Shown here piece after piece: positions 25,425 to 36,398 of a stretch of DNA of 64,000 bases. Under the pieces are notes generated by a model. It was not told where the DNA came from. It did no database searches and saw only the letters and a program-made list of their open reading frames with translations. Position 1 is the stretch's first letter, and each line of letters opens with the position of its first letter. Position numbers and translations under genes: made by a program. The stretch is from Onchidella celtica (lineage: Eukaryota > Mollusca > Gastropoda > Systellommatophora > Onchidiidae): contig OZ007570.1 of assembly GCA_963931925.1 (NCBI GenBank), positions 54,159,880 to 54,223,879 on the forward strand, read 5' to 3'.

Positions 25425-25945
25425 GTTCATACAATAATAGAAGTAAAACGTTTGATTGTTTTTCTCACTGGATAGAACTAGAAGTAACAACTTGAAGTTC
25501 TGAAATTGTCTCATCCATTACATAATAACCCTTGAAGTGGAGAAAGAACAGTCATAATGATGACCATCCAGTTTATACATTAACAGAAATAAAGCTATCC
25601 AGTTTATACAATACTAGACATAAAGCGTTCGATTGTTCGTCTCACTTGATGGATTGGAAGTAACAACATGTACTTCTGAAATTACCTGATCCATTACATA
25701 ACAACCCTCGAATTGGAAAAAGATTATACAAGTTTATGCAATACTAGAAATAATGCGTTTGATTATTCCTCTCATTTGATGAATTGGAAGTAACAACTTG
25801 TACTCATCAAATTACCTCATCAAATTAACAACCTTTTATTTGGAAAAGATTGTACAAGTTTATGCAATACTAGAAATAAAGCGTTTGGTTATTCCTCTCA
25901 GGAGATAGAAGTAACAACTTGTACATTATCCGGGACGTAATAACC
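25425..25945. repeat. Tandem array, ~126-141 bp period, 4 units
   Basis: TTTATGCAATACTAGAAATA, AAGCGTTTGATTATTCCTCT, GGAAGTAACAACTTGTA and CATTACATAATAACC recur in order. The ATACTAG landmark is at 25611, 25741 and 25867, with an earlier unit near 25434. A partial ~36-bp extra piece lies near 25566. Confidence 0.75.
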
Positions 25946-26287
25946 GATAGGAAACCATTCCTCGGAGAGCAAGGAGTGAAAACAAACCAGTTCATCATTA
26001 CCACAAGCGCTCTGCTAGACGCGTTTGTCGCTGAGGATCCCCCAGAAGTGAAAATGCAATTTGCGTAAGGAATTTAGCTAGTTCTGGAGAAGCTGAAGTC
26101 TTTACATACTTGGCGTGCCTCCAGCCTGCTCGCTGCTCTATTCCCCAAAGGAGACGTGCCATTTTCTATTCTTTTCCTTTTGGTTGAAAACGATCCACAA
26201 GGTTTTCTGCCTCCTTTTAAAAAGAAAAAAGTATACATTTCCATTCGCTTCAAAACCTCCCTGTAACCACTGTTGTGTTTCTTTCCG

Positions 26288-26660
26288 AACTTGTTAGAGA
26301 CAGGGAGAGAGAGAGTGTGTGTGTGAGAGCGAGAGAGAGAGAGAGAGAAAGAGAGTGAGGGAGAGGGAGAGTGTGTGTGTGTGTTAGAGTGAGGGAGAGG
26401 GAGAGTGTGTGGCGGGGAGAGGGAGAGTGTGTGTGTGTGAGAGAGTGAGAGGGAGAGAGTGAGGGAGGGAAAGGGCCCGTGTGTGTGTGAAAGAGTGAGG
26501 GAGATATAGTGTGTGTGTGTGTGAGAGAGAGACATAGAGAGAGAGGGGGGGGGAGGGAGCGAGGGGGATAGAGAGAGTAAGGGCGAGCGAGATGGTGAGA
26601 GTGAGAGAGAGAGAGAGTAAGAGAAAGCGAGAGAGACAGATGAGAGGAGAGAAAGACAGC
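26288..26660. repeat. Purine-rich GA/GT simple-sequence region
   Basis: Mixed GAGAGA, GTGTGT and GAGGGAGAGG tracts with several near-repeats of AGAGTGAGGGAGAGGGAGAG. Overlapping - strand frames of 116-230 codons here are low-complexity shadows. Confidence 0.9.
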
Positions 26661-27150
26661 GTAAGCGGGTAGGCAGACAGATAGACAGACACACGTACAG
26701 CAAGGCAGAGAGATGATGTGGCATGGCTGAACAAATAAAACCAGCCACCAAATCCTCTCCATCCATGCGCTCATGCCTTCATGATTCACACACAACACTA
26801 TCAGCCTTGTTTCCTTGAATTTCTTTAAATGCGTGAAATGGTAAATTTTTAATAAAGGTATTGAATGTCAGTAGCGGCGAAAGTCAATTTATAGTTAGTG
26901 GCAATAATGCTTGTGATCGCTACTGATATTGAAGTTCTGACAGAAATACTGTGGACTGACTAAAAATGTGGAAAAGAAAGGGGAGTTGGAAGGGATAATA
27001 CAACATCAATTATTAAAGAGGCCGTTGGGGTGGTAAAAGAGGTAGTTCGGGTAAAAATAATAGGAAGGAGTTGTCACAAATTGGCTGTGGGGGTGGCTGT
27101 TTGTTGGAAGTAATCGTGATAACAGAGGTGGTGACAGAACTCTGGTAGAA

Positions 27151-27302
27151 GGCATAACCAATATACCACTGGGGAAGTATCGGTGACATATAGAATTGTA
27201 TACATTACGGTCAGTTGGCAAGAAGGCATAAGGCATAACCAATATACCACTGGAGAAGTATCGGTGATATTATTATAAGATTGTATACATTACGGTCAGT
27301 AT
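27151..27302. repeat. Tandem duplication, 81-bp period
   Basis: GGCATAACCAATATACCACT, AAGTATCGGTGA and TTGTATACATTACGGTCAGT occur twice (starts 27151 and 27232) with a few substitutions and a short insertion. Confidence 0.8.
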
Positions 27303-27371
27303 TGTGGCAAAGTCAAGAGGTTGTAGGAGGGAAGAGAGGTTACGGCGTCATGTGAGTACATCACAATAGAT

Positions 27372-27669
27372 CAGTGTTTCTCAAGCATCCCATTGGTGGG
27401 GCTTGACAATATTTTGGTGGGCCTTGTGTCTTCAGCATGCAGTGTAGGGATTTTTCATGGGAATCTCAGACATACTGTATACATAAACTGTTGTTTGTTT
27501 ATATCGTGTTGGCGGTTTCCTTATTTAGCTCGGATTAAACCATCGAACTTAACAGATGTACGACTTTAATCGGTTATGTGCAGACCCTGCCGGTTATATC
27601 ATGACGTGGGGCTCACGTTTTGGTGGGAAATTGAAGCGGGCGTAGGACAAAAAATGTTGAAAAACAGTG
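27372..27669. mobile_element. hAT-type MITE with CAGTGTTTCTCAA terminus
   Basis: The left terminus CAGTGTTTCTCAAGCATC faces the right terminus TTGAAAAACAGTG. The interior matches 45829-46165: GTTGTTTGTTTATATCGTGT, GCGGTTTCC and GCCGGTTATAT. Flanks CAATAGAT and CCACAGAT match at 6 of 8 positions, consistent with an aged hAT duplication. Confidence 0.6.
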
Positions 27670-28149
27670 CCACAGATCAAGTGCCCCGGCTGACTGCAGA
27701 CATGATACAGTGTAGTACACACGGGTGATATCATAATGACAAATTACAAAGTTAATATTCATCACAGTGATTAAGCAAAAGCGCGACAAAGAGACCCTTT
27801 TTCTCCAGGCCATATAATCTGTATTGTTTTTTTTTCAAGCAGAGGGTACAGTAACCACACTTTTCCCCCAAGAAACATTGGTAAATAAAGAACGACTTAA
27901 ACGTGTGGTGAAGAGAATGATATATATACGGTTAAGGAAACGAACGTGTGTATTGCCCAGAGACCAACTGTGACGCAGAGGTCATTGACGCTGATGTTGC
28001 AATCCTACATGCCGAGCTGAGATGATCCAGACCATAGTACTTCATCCTTCTTTTCGTCGATTTCTCTAAACAAAAAATGCGTACGCTGACAAAAAATGCT
28101 ATCCTTCATAAGAGCCATAACGAAATGATTCAAATCTCTTTTGCGTCGG

Positions 28150-28235
28150 CTTTCACTCAGACTTGGATTTCACACTTGAATCAACTTGTGAGACCGACTC
28201 ATATCAGTGTCACTGGTGCGCGAAGTCCCGTTGAA
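28150..28235. repeat. GACTCAG dispersed repeat copy (short)
   Basis: It includes CACTCAGACTTGGATTTC, GAGACCGACTCATATCAGTG and CACTGGTGCGCGAAGTC. The last block is close to GCCAGTGCGCGGGGTC at 34445-34460. Confidence 0.35.
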
Positions 28236-28239
28236 TTTC

Positions 28240-31200
28240 ATCGTCCACATCTCATACCAAAACCGAAGCAAGACAGACTGGGTATCCTCCCCGCCTCGCA
28301 TGTTGTTACATTCTTTTTTCTCCTGCTCTTGCGTTAAAGACAGTCTTGAAGAACCTGCTCTGCAGTCGTGTTGTTAAGCATGCAGAGACTGGTGCTGATG
28401 TGGCCTGTTTTAGAATGAAAGAACAGGTGATGCTTTCGTCTACCGATGCCAATTAAAAAGACCATGGTGTACGGGCCAGTCCGAAACTACGGCACTGCGC
28501 GGATTCTTTCACCTATTTTCACTAGAGGTCAGGTACTCTTAGAGTCTGTGATTCCCTACTGAATCTACCCCTCCCGATTATGGGACTGCAAAATCGGTTA
28601 CTGATCAGAACTGCGGTTTTCAACCCTTGTCATCACAATTGAGAACGAACGGAAGTGAGGACTGGCGGGTAAGCGGGTACCCAGAGCCCATGGACCTGAA
28701 GCAATATTAAGATCAGAATGTGCTTCCCTTCTCCCCCCCCCCCGCCCCCCCCCCCGAAACTCTCAGAGTCAGATCCCAGCAATCAGGATAATTTTATGAC
28801 AGAAACACCAACTTAATACGGACACTGAAGCTATTTTTGTTTTGGTCTGTTGTTGGTTTTTCCATCCCGTGGCTGGTTTCATCAGCTCTGCTCGTTCAAT
28901 CCTCTGAGAAATCCCGATGACGAACGGTGTTATCGTAATTTTAAACAAACTTTCGGAACTTTAGCCTAAATTTCTGCTTCTTGCAAAATAAATAACATAA
29001 TGTATCATCGACTGTGTGTGTAGAAAACAGATGAGATAAGGACGATTCAATACCAAAGATAAAACATGACAGTTTTATTCTATTATTAAATTTACTCAGA
29101 AACACAAAATAAATACCAACATCTTCATGGTAAACACAAATGTCCGCTCTGCAATACAGATCTCGAAAATCGATTTTTGTTTTGTCAGGCGAGCGAGCCA
29201 AAGGTTTGGAGCATTGACAGTGTTTGTAATTGGTCAAGGATTCTTGTACTGTTGCCTGTGTTCTTCTACAACGTCTCTGAAGAGGATTTCCGGGGTCCGT
29301 GAACCACATGCAAAAGACTTAAAACTGTCTTTCGTGTCCTCTCCTGTCACTTTACAAAATTAACTCCAGTCCATCACAAAATTTCTAAAAGGTGCATGGC
29401 ATCCCCATCCCCCAAAACTTATGAACCCTTAAATGTGAGGATCAAGAGAACGAGTTTTTCCCACATTGGCTCAATCAGCTTTGCCGCGACAAAGCCCCCA
29501 TTAACTTGATGTTGGAAACTTCAATAGTTTGTCTGCAAACACAACTCATCTAAATTCAATGGCAGCGCCAAACCTCATGAACCACACATACATTTTTCGA
29601 GGAAAGAACATTTCAAGCTTTCTGGTAATTTAAAAAAAAAATCTAACCCATTTATCACGGTATGTCTCTTACATGATTTTTCATTTAAAATGGTTTAGCT
29701 ATTCACACTGAAAGATTGCTGGAGATTTTTAACCACAGATGCCAGCTGACTGTGAAAACCATCATGTCCGACAGTTATGCAAGCCTTGCCAAACTTTCAA
29801 ATCTCAAAAAACAAGAAAGTGGTCACACGTGTTAAAAATACTATTAAAGATCAGAAAATGTCTGCCAGATTACATACTTGTGAAGCTTTTTCTTATTAGT
29901 TGTTTTTCTTTTTTTTTCCCCCATTCGGTATCGTTTCTGAACTATACAACACTGAAATAATACCTTATACTCGAATTAGGCCAGTAGTTTACACGTGGGA
30001 GTCAAAGCGCCATGATCACGTGACGTTCTCCATTTCATTGACGTGCACAGTAAACCCTCGGGAATACCATTGATCGCGTTAACTGAAGAAACTTCTTTGA
30101 AAGTTGGCAGTAATTCCATGCCAGAACGACAATTACCTAGAGACAAAGGGCGCGACTGGGTGAGAAATATGATGGGACATTTTAAGAAGAAGACAATAAT
30201 TCTCCCAGTGCAGGTGGCTGAGTCGCAACTTCAGCTTTAATGTCTTTGAAAGACGACAGCCTGCAATTTATTAGGAGCCACAATCGTGAAAGACAAATAA
30301 TAAAACGATATATAAATAAATGTGTAGGCGGGGAACAGTTCTGAAATTTGGTGCGGATTGCCACATCGAGATCGAATTTCCTGTTGGGTCTTAGCAACTT
30401 GTGCGTTTTGGAATAGTTTCTGAATGTAGGCATTTTTTTTTTCTCAGTTCGACGTTCACGGAATCTTTGAAGTGTATGTGGTTTTGGTGTGAATAAACAT
30501 TTTTTGACCAACGCTGTCCGAACTTCGATTTGGCTCGTTTCTGCATACTCAGTTACCGGTCCAAATCCCCATGGAGTGTTAGAAGGTCAAGGGCGAACTT
30601 TTATTTCAGGATTCTCTCCCTCTCACCATCTCCTTCAGTCTCGCTCTCCTTCGAGTTTTTGTTGTTGTCGTTGTAGCTGCTGCTGTATTTGTACGCGCAT
30701 TGAACTGAGCAAACACGTGTGATATTCCGTACTGGACGCTGGATACGAGAAGAAGTATTTCAAATTTGGAACACTGACTATTAAAAAAGAGCTAATTACC
30801 ATTCTCGATTGGAGGTGTTGTTAAAAACAATCTTCACAACTGCTGTATTGATAGACAAGCAAGAATCTATAAATAAGCTTTGGATAGAGCAAGGGAAGTT
30901 TCTCAAGGTATCAACACCTTTTCTTTCATTCTTGTTCTCGAACAGGGTCATCAACGCAAGACATTCATCACCACCTTTCTGCTGTTGCATAAACAAAACT
31001 CTGCTTACAAGTTTTAAAAAATCTGGCAACGAAATGTCTTCTCCTGCGCCGGCATCACGTTCACAAACTCCGCAAAGGTCAGCTCGCTCTTTTCGACGTA
31101 ATTGATCTACTACGAGCAGTGCTTGTCGTCACTGGCTCTGTTGTTCATTCTCAAAAGCTTTGGCAAATTTGGCCTTGTCACCTCCTCACAAGAAAGCCCA

Positions 31201-32150
31201 CGGACTCCCTAAAAAGCCCGTGGCGTTCAAAAATATCATAGCCTTAGTTTTCGGTTAACAAATAACTTCCAGCTGCTCTGTCATCTGTTTTCAACCTCGA
31301 GCCAATCTGGAAAAAGGCTAGGTTGTTTAATTTTGAAATTCCTAAATCTGAGGGATCGAAATTGCTGTTATTGTTGTTGTTGATGCTGTTGCTGCTGTTT
31401 TTGTTATTGTTGTTGTTGTTGTTGTTCAAGTTATTATTCCTTGTATTCTTCAACTTCAAATGAGCCATAACGCTTGTATGCATAAGATGCTGAAGACACC
31501 CAAAGCCCAGATATGACAAAGAAACACCTCGTCCTCTGGCCGACAACTTGCTTGCTATAAAGAGGATTATCTAGTCGGCAACTATTATTGTTATAACCGA
31601 CGGGAGTGGAATTTGCAGGCACTCACACACATACAAAGTAAGAAAAACAAACACGCACACGCATAAAAATACGCATACAACACACACCTGTACGCGCGTT
31701 CACACCAGCGCACACACATCATGGCACAGGTAAGAGACAGGTAAAGCTTATTTCGAAGCCGCAAATGTCGGCTCTTCGGCAAGAAGTTAGGGAAAGAAAC
31801 GAAAGAGACAGAAGCGAGAGAAAATAAGCTATTTTGTTGCGTAACTTTTCCAGCATACCGAGCTAGGAGAAATGTCGAAATGTTAAGCTTCGGTTGGCAG
31901 TGGTAACGGAATAAGATTCGAATGGGCACGAGTGTAAGGTAAGGGATTTTTGATGGAAGGTTTTTAACAGAACTCTTCCAGTATGTCTGAGACTGCCGTT
32001 TATCCCTAAAGAGACCTGGTTTGGCTCCACCCAGGCACAGAGAAATAGCCTAGCGCCATTTTGGCCGTGACATTTATGTACAATGAGTCAAATTTGCTTT
32101 CAAAATTCCCTTAGCATTCCAGGCCGACGTCTTCTGAATACATAACCAAG
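28240..32150. other. No gene recognised
   Basis: About 3.9 kb with no domain-bearing frame. It has a C-run pair near 28735-28756 and the GTT tract at 31365-31430. Frames of up to 122 codons have no recognisable motif, and splice-linked exons could not be supported by eye. Confidence 0.5.
31365..31430. repeat. (GTT)n trinucleotide tract
   Basis: GTTATT/GTTGTT/GCTGTT units; a poly-Asn frame on the other strand is a repeat artefact. Confidence 0.85.
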
Positions 32151-33270
32151 TCGTGGCGCTGCTGTCACATAAAATGGCGGAGAATGAATAATTGTGGTCT
32201 AGTATTATAAACTGTTGTACAAAAGGGCACCAAAGTATTCAGAACTTGATACCCAATGACCATTTCCCTTCCTGAACTCACGGTGGTAATGTAGATAACA
32301 GTAACCTATCTGTCAGACACATGTAATTGAGACGCTGCCAGTGAAGATAATCATGAGTCTCTAGTTTCATTCTTGCACTAAGGTGCAAAGCCGCACATGA
32401 TTAATGAAGGTAAAAAATTCTCAGAACCCGATCCCGTTAACCACATTCTTTTTCCGAATTCACAGTGGTACTAGTAACCCTAATGATCTCCGCCAGTCAG
32501 ATACCTGTAAAGCTATCGGCGAGATTCGTTACATTTAGTTTTATACTTGCCCTACGATGTTTGACCGTGAAGGATGTAGGAAGGTCGTATGCCCTCTGAA
32601 ATCTTTCGTTTTCGAAGTCCTAGTGATAACTTCAACCATCTCTATCAATGAGATTACACGTGATGCCGCCAGTAAGGCCTTTGCCTGTGTTTCAAGCTCG
32701 CAATTAGATGCTACATCATAAAAGATTTATAAAGGTCAAAACATTCTTGTTAAATGATACCCACCGCCCACCGTCCATTTTCCCTTCCAACTCACAGTGG
32801 TTACTTCAATCAATAATAGTATCTCTATCAGTCAGATACCTATAACTCTGTCACTGAAGCTCTTTGTATCTGTCTAGGGACATTTTTGCAATAAGATGCC
32901 ACACTGTGTAGGATTAATGAAAGTCGAAAGTTCCCACAGCCTGATAGCTATAGACATGTTATCTATTTTCCTTTCTGGATTCCCGGTGTTCATGGAAATT
33001 ATTCCTCAGTCAGACACCTATATCGCTGCCAGTAAAATTACCTGCGCCCATCTAGTTTAATTCTTGCGCTATGTGCCACACAATCAAGGATTTATGAAGG
33101 TAAAAATTAATTGACTATGACAGCTCCTAACCACTTTCCTCCCTAAACTCAAACTAACAACCGTATTAGGCGGGTACATTATTTTCTCAGAAAAGGGTTA
33201 TGCCTCTAGAAGTTTCATTCTTGCAATAAGATGCCTCGCCGTGGAGGATTTATGAAGGTCAAAAGGATGA
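32150..33270. repeat. Second diverged satellite array, ~150-190 bp period, about 6 units
   Basis: The block CATTCTTGCAATAAGATGCC, then GGATTTATGAAGGTCAAAA recurs near 32363, 32540, 32695, 32883, 33055 and 33207. Between landmarks, the words TTTTCCCTTCC, ACTCACAGTGG, TCAGTCAGATACCTATA and GCTGCCAGTAA also recur in order. It is unrelated in sequence to the 51990 array. Confidence 0.8.
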
Positions 33271-33761
33271 GGAATTCGGCGTGCCACAAGATGTCTACAA
33301 ACAGAACGAATAAAACGCTGTGTAGCGGTTCTTCATACTGAGTGCAATCAATTCCAAGTTAGATCCCAAACTTGCCGCCTTTTGCTTCTTCTTTTCTCCT
33401 GGTATGTAGTACAACTGGTGGTCTCCTGGTTTCTGCCAAAACAACGTATCTGCCAGAACTGCCTTTCTTTCGCACCAGTTTATCTATTGCCAGAGTAGCA
33501 AAATTTATTCTTTCTAAGCTATATTGATGTCATCCCAAAATTCCTCAACATAATAATGTAATGTAGCTAGAAGATGTACATGTTCGCACCTGAAACTTCG
33601 TGATTACGCAACCAAAAAATTATGAAGCTTCCTTTACTGCCTCGATTTTTGACGATAAATGACGTGCACATATTTTGGACAAAATGCAGTCTTTAATATT
33701 ATCTATGTACGACTTTTTTTTAGCCGCAGAAAAGAGGCACATTTTCAGGCAGTAAAATGTC

Positions 33762-33975
33762 TCTCTCTCTCCCTCTCTTTCACTCTCTCTCAACCTGTCT
33801 ATTCCTCTCGATCGTATCTCCTCTCTCATTCGTTTTTTCTCTTTCTTTTGTCTCTCACTCATTTTGCTTTCTCTTTCCTTATTTCTCTCTTCCTGTCTCC
33901 CTCTTACCGCCCCGTCTCTCTAGCCACCTCCCTCCCCTCTCTCAGACCCCCATCTCTCTGTCCCCCTCTCTAACA
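33762..33975. repeat. CT-rich simple sequence
   Basis: Degenerate CTCTCT/CCCTCT/TTTCTC stretch ending before an A-rich tract (33980-34010). Confidence 0.85.
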
Positions 33976-34361
33976 AAAAGGGAAAAAAAAAAAGAAAAAA
34001 AAAAAAAAGAACTGTCAGCTCAGAACCATTCCAAAAACCGCAGAGATATTCTTGATCGATAGCAGGACAATACATCTTATTTCCCTCGACATGGCATCGG
34101 AAGAAATTTCAGAGTATAACGCTGTGTCTCCTGGGACTGCCCTCTGTCGCGATAAATCCACCATGTCCCATAGTGCACCAGATAGTTTTCTCCTTAACAT
34201 GATTACTCGACATTTATTCCTCATCTTAAACCGAACGGGCAGAGTATGGACAAATGTTGCAAAATGTCTACGCACGAAAACGTGCCTATGTTTGATTGTG
34301 TTTTATGGAGTTTTAGGCTGGTGGAGCGCTGAGGCGTCTATTTTGCGTCAGTTTTGACTTA

Positions 34362-34765
34362 ATGCGCAGGTCTTTTATTCCGCCAGCTGACCCAAGACAG
34401 TTTTGACGTGCCCGAAATAGTGAGACAGACTTGTGTCAGCATCGCCAGTGCGCGGGGTCCGGTTTAACCCTACTACTGTCATAAGCCGATTAAATTGGCA
34501 ATTTAGTTTTGTTCATCCCTGGGCCGTCAGAGCCAATTAAATCAGCTCTCCCAAAATGTATACCTGTACCTATAGGGTTTTCTAAATCAAAAACAGCCAA
34601 CAACACTAAATTTGTGCGAATATTTGCAGTTTGAACACCCTTGGTAGGACACAGTAAATCTTTCCTGGCGGTAATAGGGTTAACTCCACAGACCAAATCT
34701 CACAGTGACACCAAGACAAAACAGACTTGACTCGGTGTACCACCAGTTTTATGCCTCTTTTTCAG
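34362..34765. repeat. GACTCAG/TGCGCCACC dispersed repeat, split by a piggyBac MITE
   Basis: The left part (34362-34463) has AAGACAGTTTTGAC and GAGACAGACTTGTGTCAGC; the right part (34684-34765) has AAAACAGACTTGACTCGGTG and ACCACCAG. Joined, they resemble 60003-60235, which carries GACAGACTTATCGCACTGAG and GGACTTGACTCGGCGCGCC. Function unknown. Confidence 0.5.
34468..34679. mobile_element. piggyBac-type MITE flanked by TTAA
   Basis: The element runs from CCCTACTACTG to CGGTAATAGGG and is bordered on both sides by TTAA (34464-34467; 34680-34683). TTAA duplications with CCC...GGG termini are diagnostic of piggyBac transposition. At 212 bp it has no transposase. It sits inside another dispersed repeat whose halves are at 34362-34463 and 34684-34765. 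Confidence 0.65.
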
Positions 34766-34867
34766 CAAAATGAAACTATGTCAGATCAGAGAGCAAGCTT
34801 TGGCCCCTTATTGTGCCGCCGATGGACAAGTGCCCTGAAAACTCCACAAGAAACCACTAATGCCAAA

Positions 34868-34945
34868 TGAAGCCTCTCCGCCTTTTCGCCCTGAGCGAGG
34901 TTTGAACCTGACACTTCTAGCACATGGGTAATGCCCTCTAACTAG
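34868..34945 (-). repeat. tRNA-like SINE head (fragment)
   Basis: The - strand reads ACTAGTTAGAGGGCATTACC, then GTGTCAGGTTCAAACCTCGC. Box-like motifs have normal spacing, but the acceptor stem and 3' end of a real tRNA are not evident, so a SINE remnant is preferred over a functional tRNA. Confidence 0.35.
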
Positions 34946-35539
34946 TATGTAAATGTACATTTTTGATGAAAACGGCTATTCTCATGCCAGCAAAGTTATC
35001 TGGGGCAGATGGCAATATTTTCACACAACTGAGACGGCGTGTTTTTATCTTGAAATGAGTACAGCACGAGGAAGTTTCCGATGCTTTGCTACCACAAACT
35101 AAACCTGACACTAATTTTGACCCTAATCCTAAAAATATTTTTTTTTAAAAGTTAAATTGATGTCGGCATGACAACCGTCCTGATCCTGGCAAATACATAA
35201 TGCAATCATACATTGCAGGAAACTGATTTGCTAAGTAAGTCCCAGATGTTAAAGCCCCTTTTACCAACAGCCTGCCAGTTTTGCGGTATCGCTTCAAATA
35301 AAACATTATTCTTCATTCGGTCCGTATTACTACTAATGATCAATGTGTTCATAATTTCGCTTCCTACAAATTGGTTGAAATGTAATTCGGTATGTTTAAG
35401 CATTAATCATTCTTTCAACCCGTCTACAAAATTGAAATTACTGAAATATTCCCCACAAATGAATGGATTCTGTCCGACTGCGTGTCGCAGTTGGGCTAGG
35501 GACAAGGTTATAACGACTGGCCAAGGAATGTTCGATTCT

Positions 35540-35650
35540 GGCTACTTTTGACCCTCCCCCCCCCCCCGCTCCATTAACGCTTTTTCATACGTTTGGCTTC
35601 GACCTCCACTCCCCCCTCCCCCACCCCCTTGTATGAACGTACGGAGATCA
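35540..35650 (-). repeat. Poly-C-containing module, reverse copy of the same family
   Basis: TTTGACCCTCC, a C-run, TTCATACGTTTGGCTTCGAC, another C-rich stretch and TGTATGAACGTACGG. This is the reverse complement of the AAGCC...TATGAAAA...G-run arrangement at 14700. A related block lies at 40030-40095. Confidence 0.4.
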
Positions 35651-35699
35651 GAATGGTAAATCTGGGGGATACAGCTTTGATGCTTGGCGTAACATTTTG

Positions 35700-35931
35700 C
35701 ATGGACTATTTGACTGTTTCATATAAAAACATGATTTTTATACTTGTACAATCCAACAAATTCATTTGCTGAAAAAAAAAGTAAATAATACCAAATGTTT
35801 TAATTCATCACCGTAAACCCGCCGACCAGCACTGCACTGTGGCAAAGACGTGTCTGCTCCAGTTCTAACTGGGGCTCCAATGACATTAAAAGCAAATTTC
35901 CCAAATGGTATTAAAGAAGTATACTAAATGT
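35700..35931 (+). repeat. Dispersed short repeat 'family A' (copy abutting the LINE)
   Basis: The segment around 35814-35931 matches 6840-6945 on the + strand and 57385-57495 on the - strand. Shared words are GACGTGTCTGCTCC, AACTGG and CAAATTTCCCAAATGG, followed by AAAGAAGTATAC. The upstream part (about 35765-35815) also resembles 56425-56485. The LINE tandem starts only a few bases after the AAAGAAGTATAC end, so this old repeat, or its tail, was the integration site. The copy at 6840 has an A-rich tail, which suggests a retroposon. Confidence 0.6.
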
Positions 35932-36291
35932 GTGTAGAGGCTTCATTGCAGACAGCGTCAGCAGGTGGATGAGAGTGGCTGGACTTGGCCCAAAGAAAGG
36001 AAATGCCATGAGGAAAGATCTACAAAAGACCGTAGAAAGAGCAAGCCATTGGATCTGGTTGAAGAGAGAGGATACCACCTGGAATGAGTCCTGACGGTTG
36101 ACAGTAGAGGCACACAGTCGAACTGGCAAGGAGACCTCACATCAGTGAGGGGGCTCGGTGCGTCATTAAAATAGCTGTAGAGAGGTAGACCCCGAAACAG
36201 CGACGCATTCTCTCCTGATGATCTCCACGCCAGAATCCGGTCTGCGGAGCATTCGGCTGTCAGCAGCTCAGGGGGCTGTTTTCAAACTACT
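35932..36291 (+). pseudogene. 5'-truncated tandem copy of the same R2-like LINE (3' 360 bp)
   Basis: It carries the last ~53 codons (stop at 36092-36094) and the whole 197-bp 3' UTR. I could find no difference from 39649-40008. Identity begins at 35932 (35931 T versus 39648 G) and ends at 36291. The full-length copy starts immediately afterwards in the same orientation. The left edge meets the end of an older dispersed repeat. This could be a 5'-truncated end product of template jumping during one integration, or an earlier separate insertion. Confidence 0.9.
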
Positions 36292-36294
36292 TAT

Positions 36295-36398
36295 CACCTG
36301 TGGCAGGTGAATGCCACTGACATCCTGGAAAGACAGGACGACAACCCGGAGTGACGGGTGGACATCGGGAGAGACCGAGGACGTCGGGAGAGACCGAC
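36295..36398 (+). promoter_or_regulatory. Structured 5' leader of the LINE: three hairpins and a 19-bp tandem repeat
   Basis: There are three successive perfect short inverted repeats: CACCTG/CAGGTG (36295-36300 with 36304-36309), TCCTG/CAGGA (36323-36327 with 36334-36338) and ACCCG/CGGGT (36344-36348 with 36355-36359). A 19-bp unit beginning GACRTCGGGAGAGACCGA then occurs twice (36361-36379, 36380-36398). R2-type LINEs often carry structured or self-cleaving 5' leaders. I could not assign these stems to an HDV-like fold by eye. Confidence 0.5.

Noticed and set aside
26074..26798. - strand frames of 116-230 codons
   Set aside because: Low-complexity read-through of GAGAGA/GTGTGT; no domain, no codon structure.
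28941..29309. 122-codon - strand frame
   Set aside because: No recognisable domain or repeat membership; length is within chance expectation for this much sequence.
34015..34357. Overlapping 86-101 codon frames on both strands
   Set aside because: No motif, no homologous family recognised, and no supporting splice or start context.
36180..36235. Hammerhead ribozyme core in the LINE 3' UTR (CGAAAC and CTGATGA)
   Set aside because: The two core words are in the wrong order and only ~17 nt apart. No stem arrangement of type I, II or III fits, and the nearby CTGTAGA does not match the CUGANGA core.
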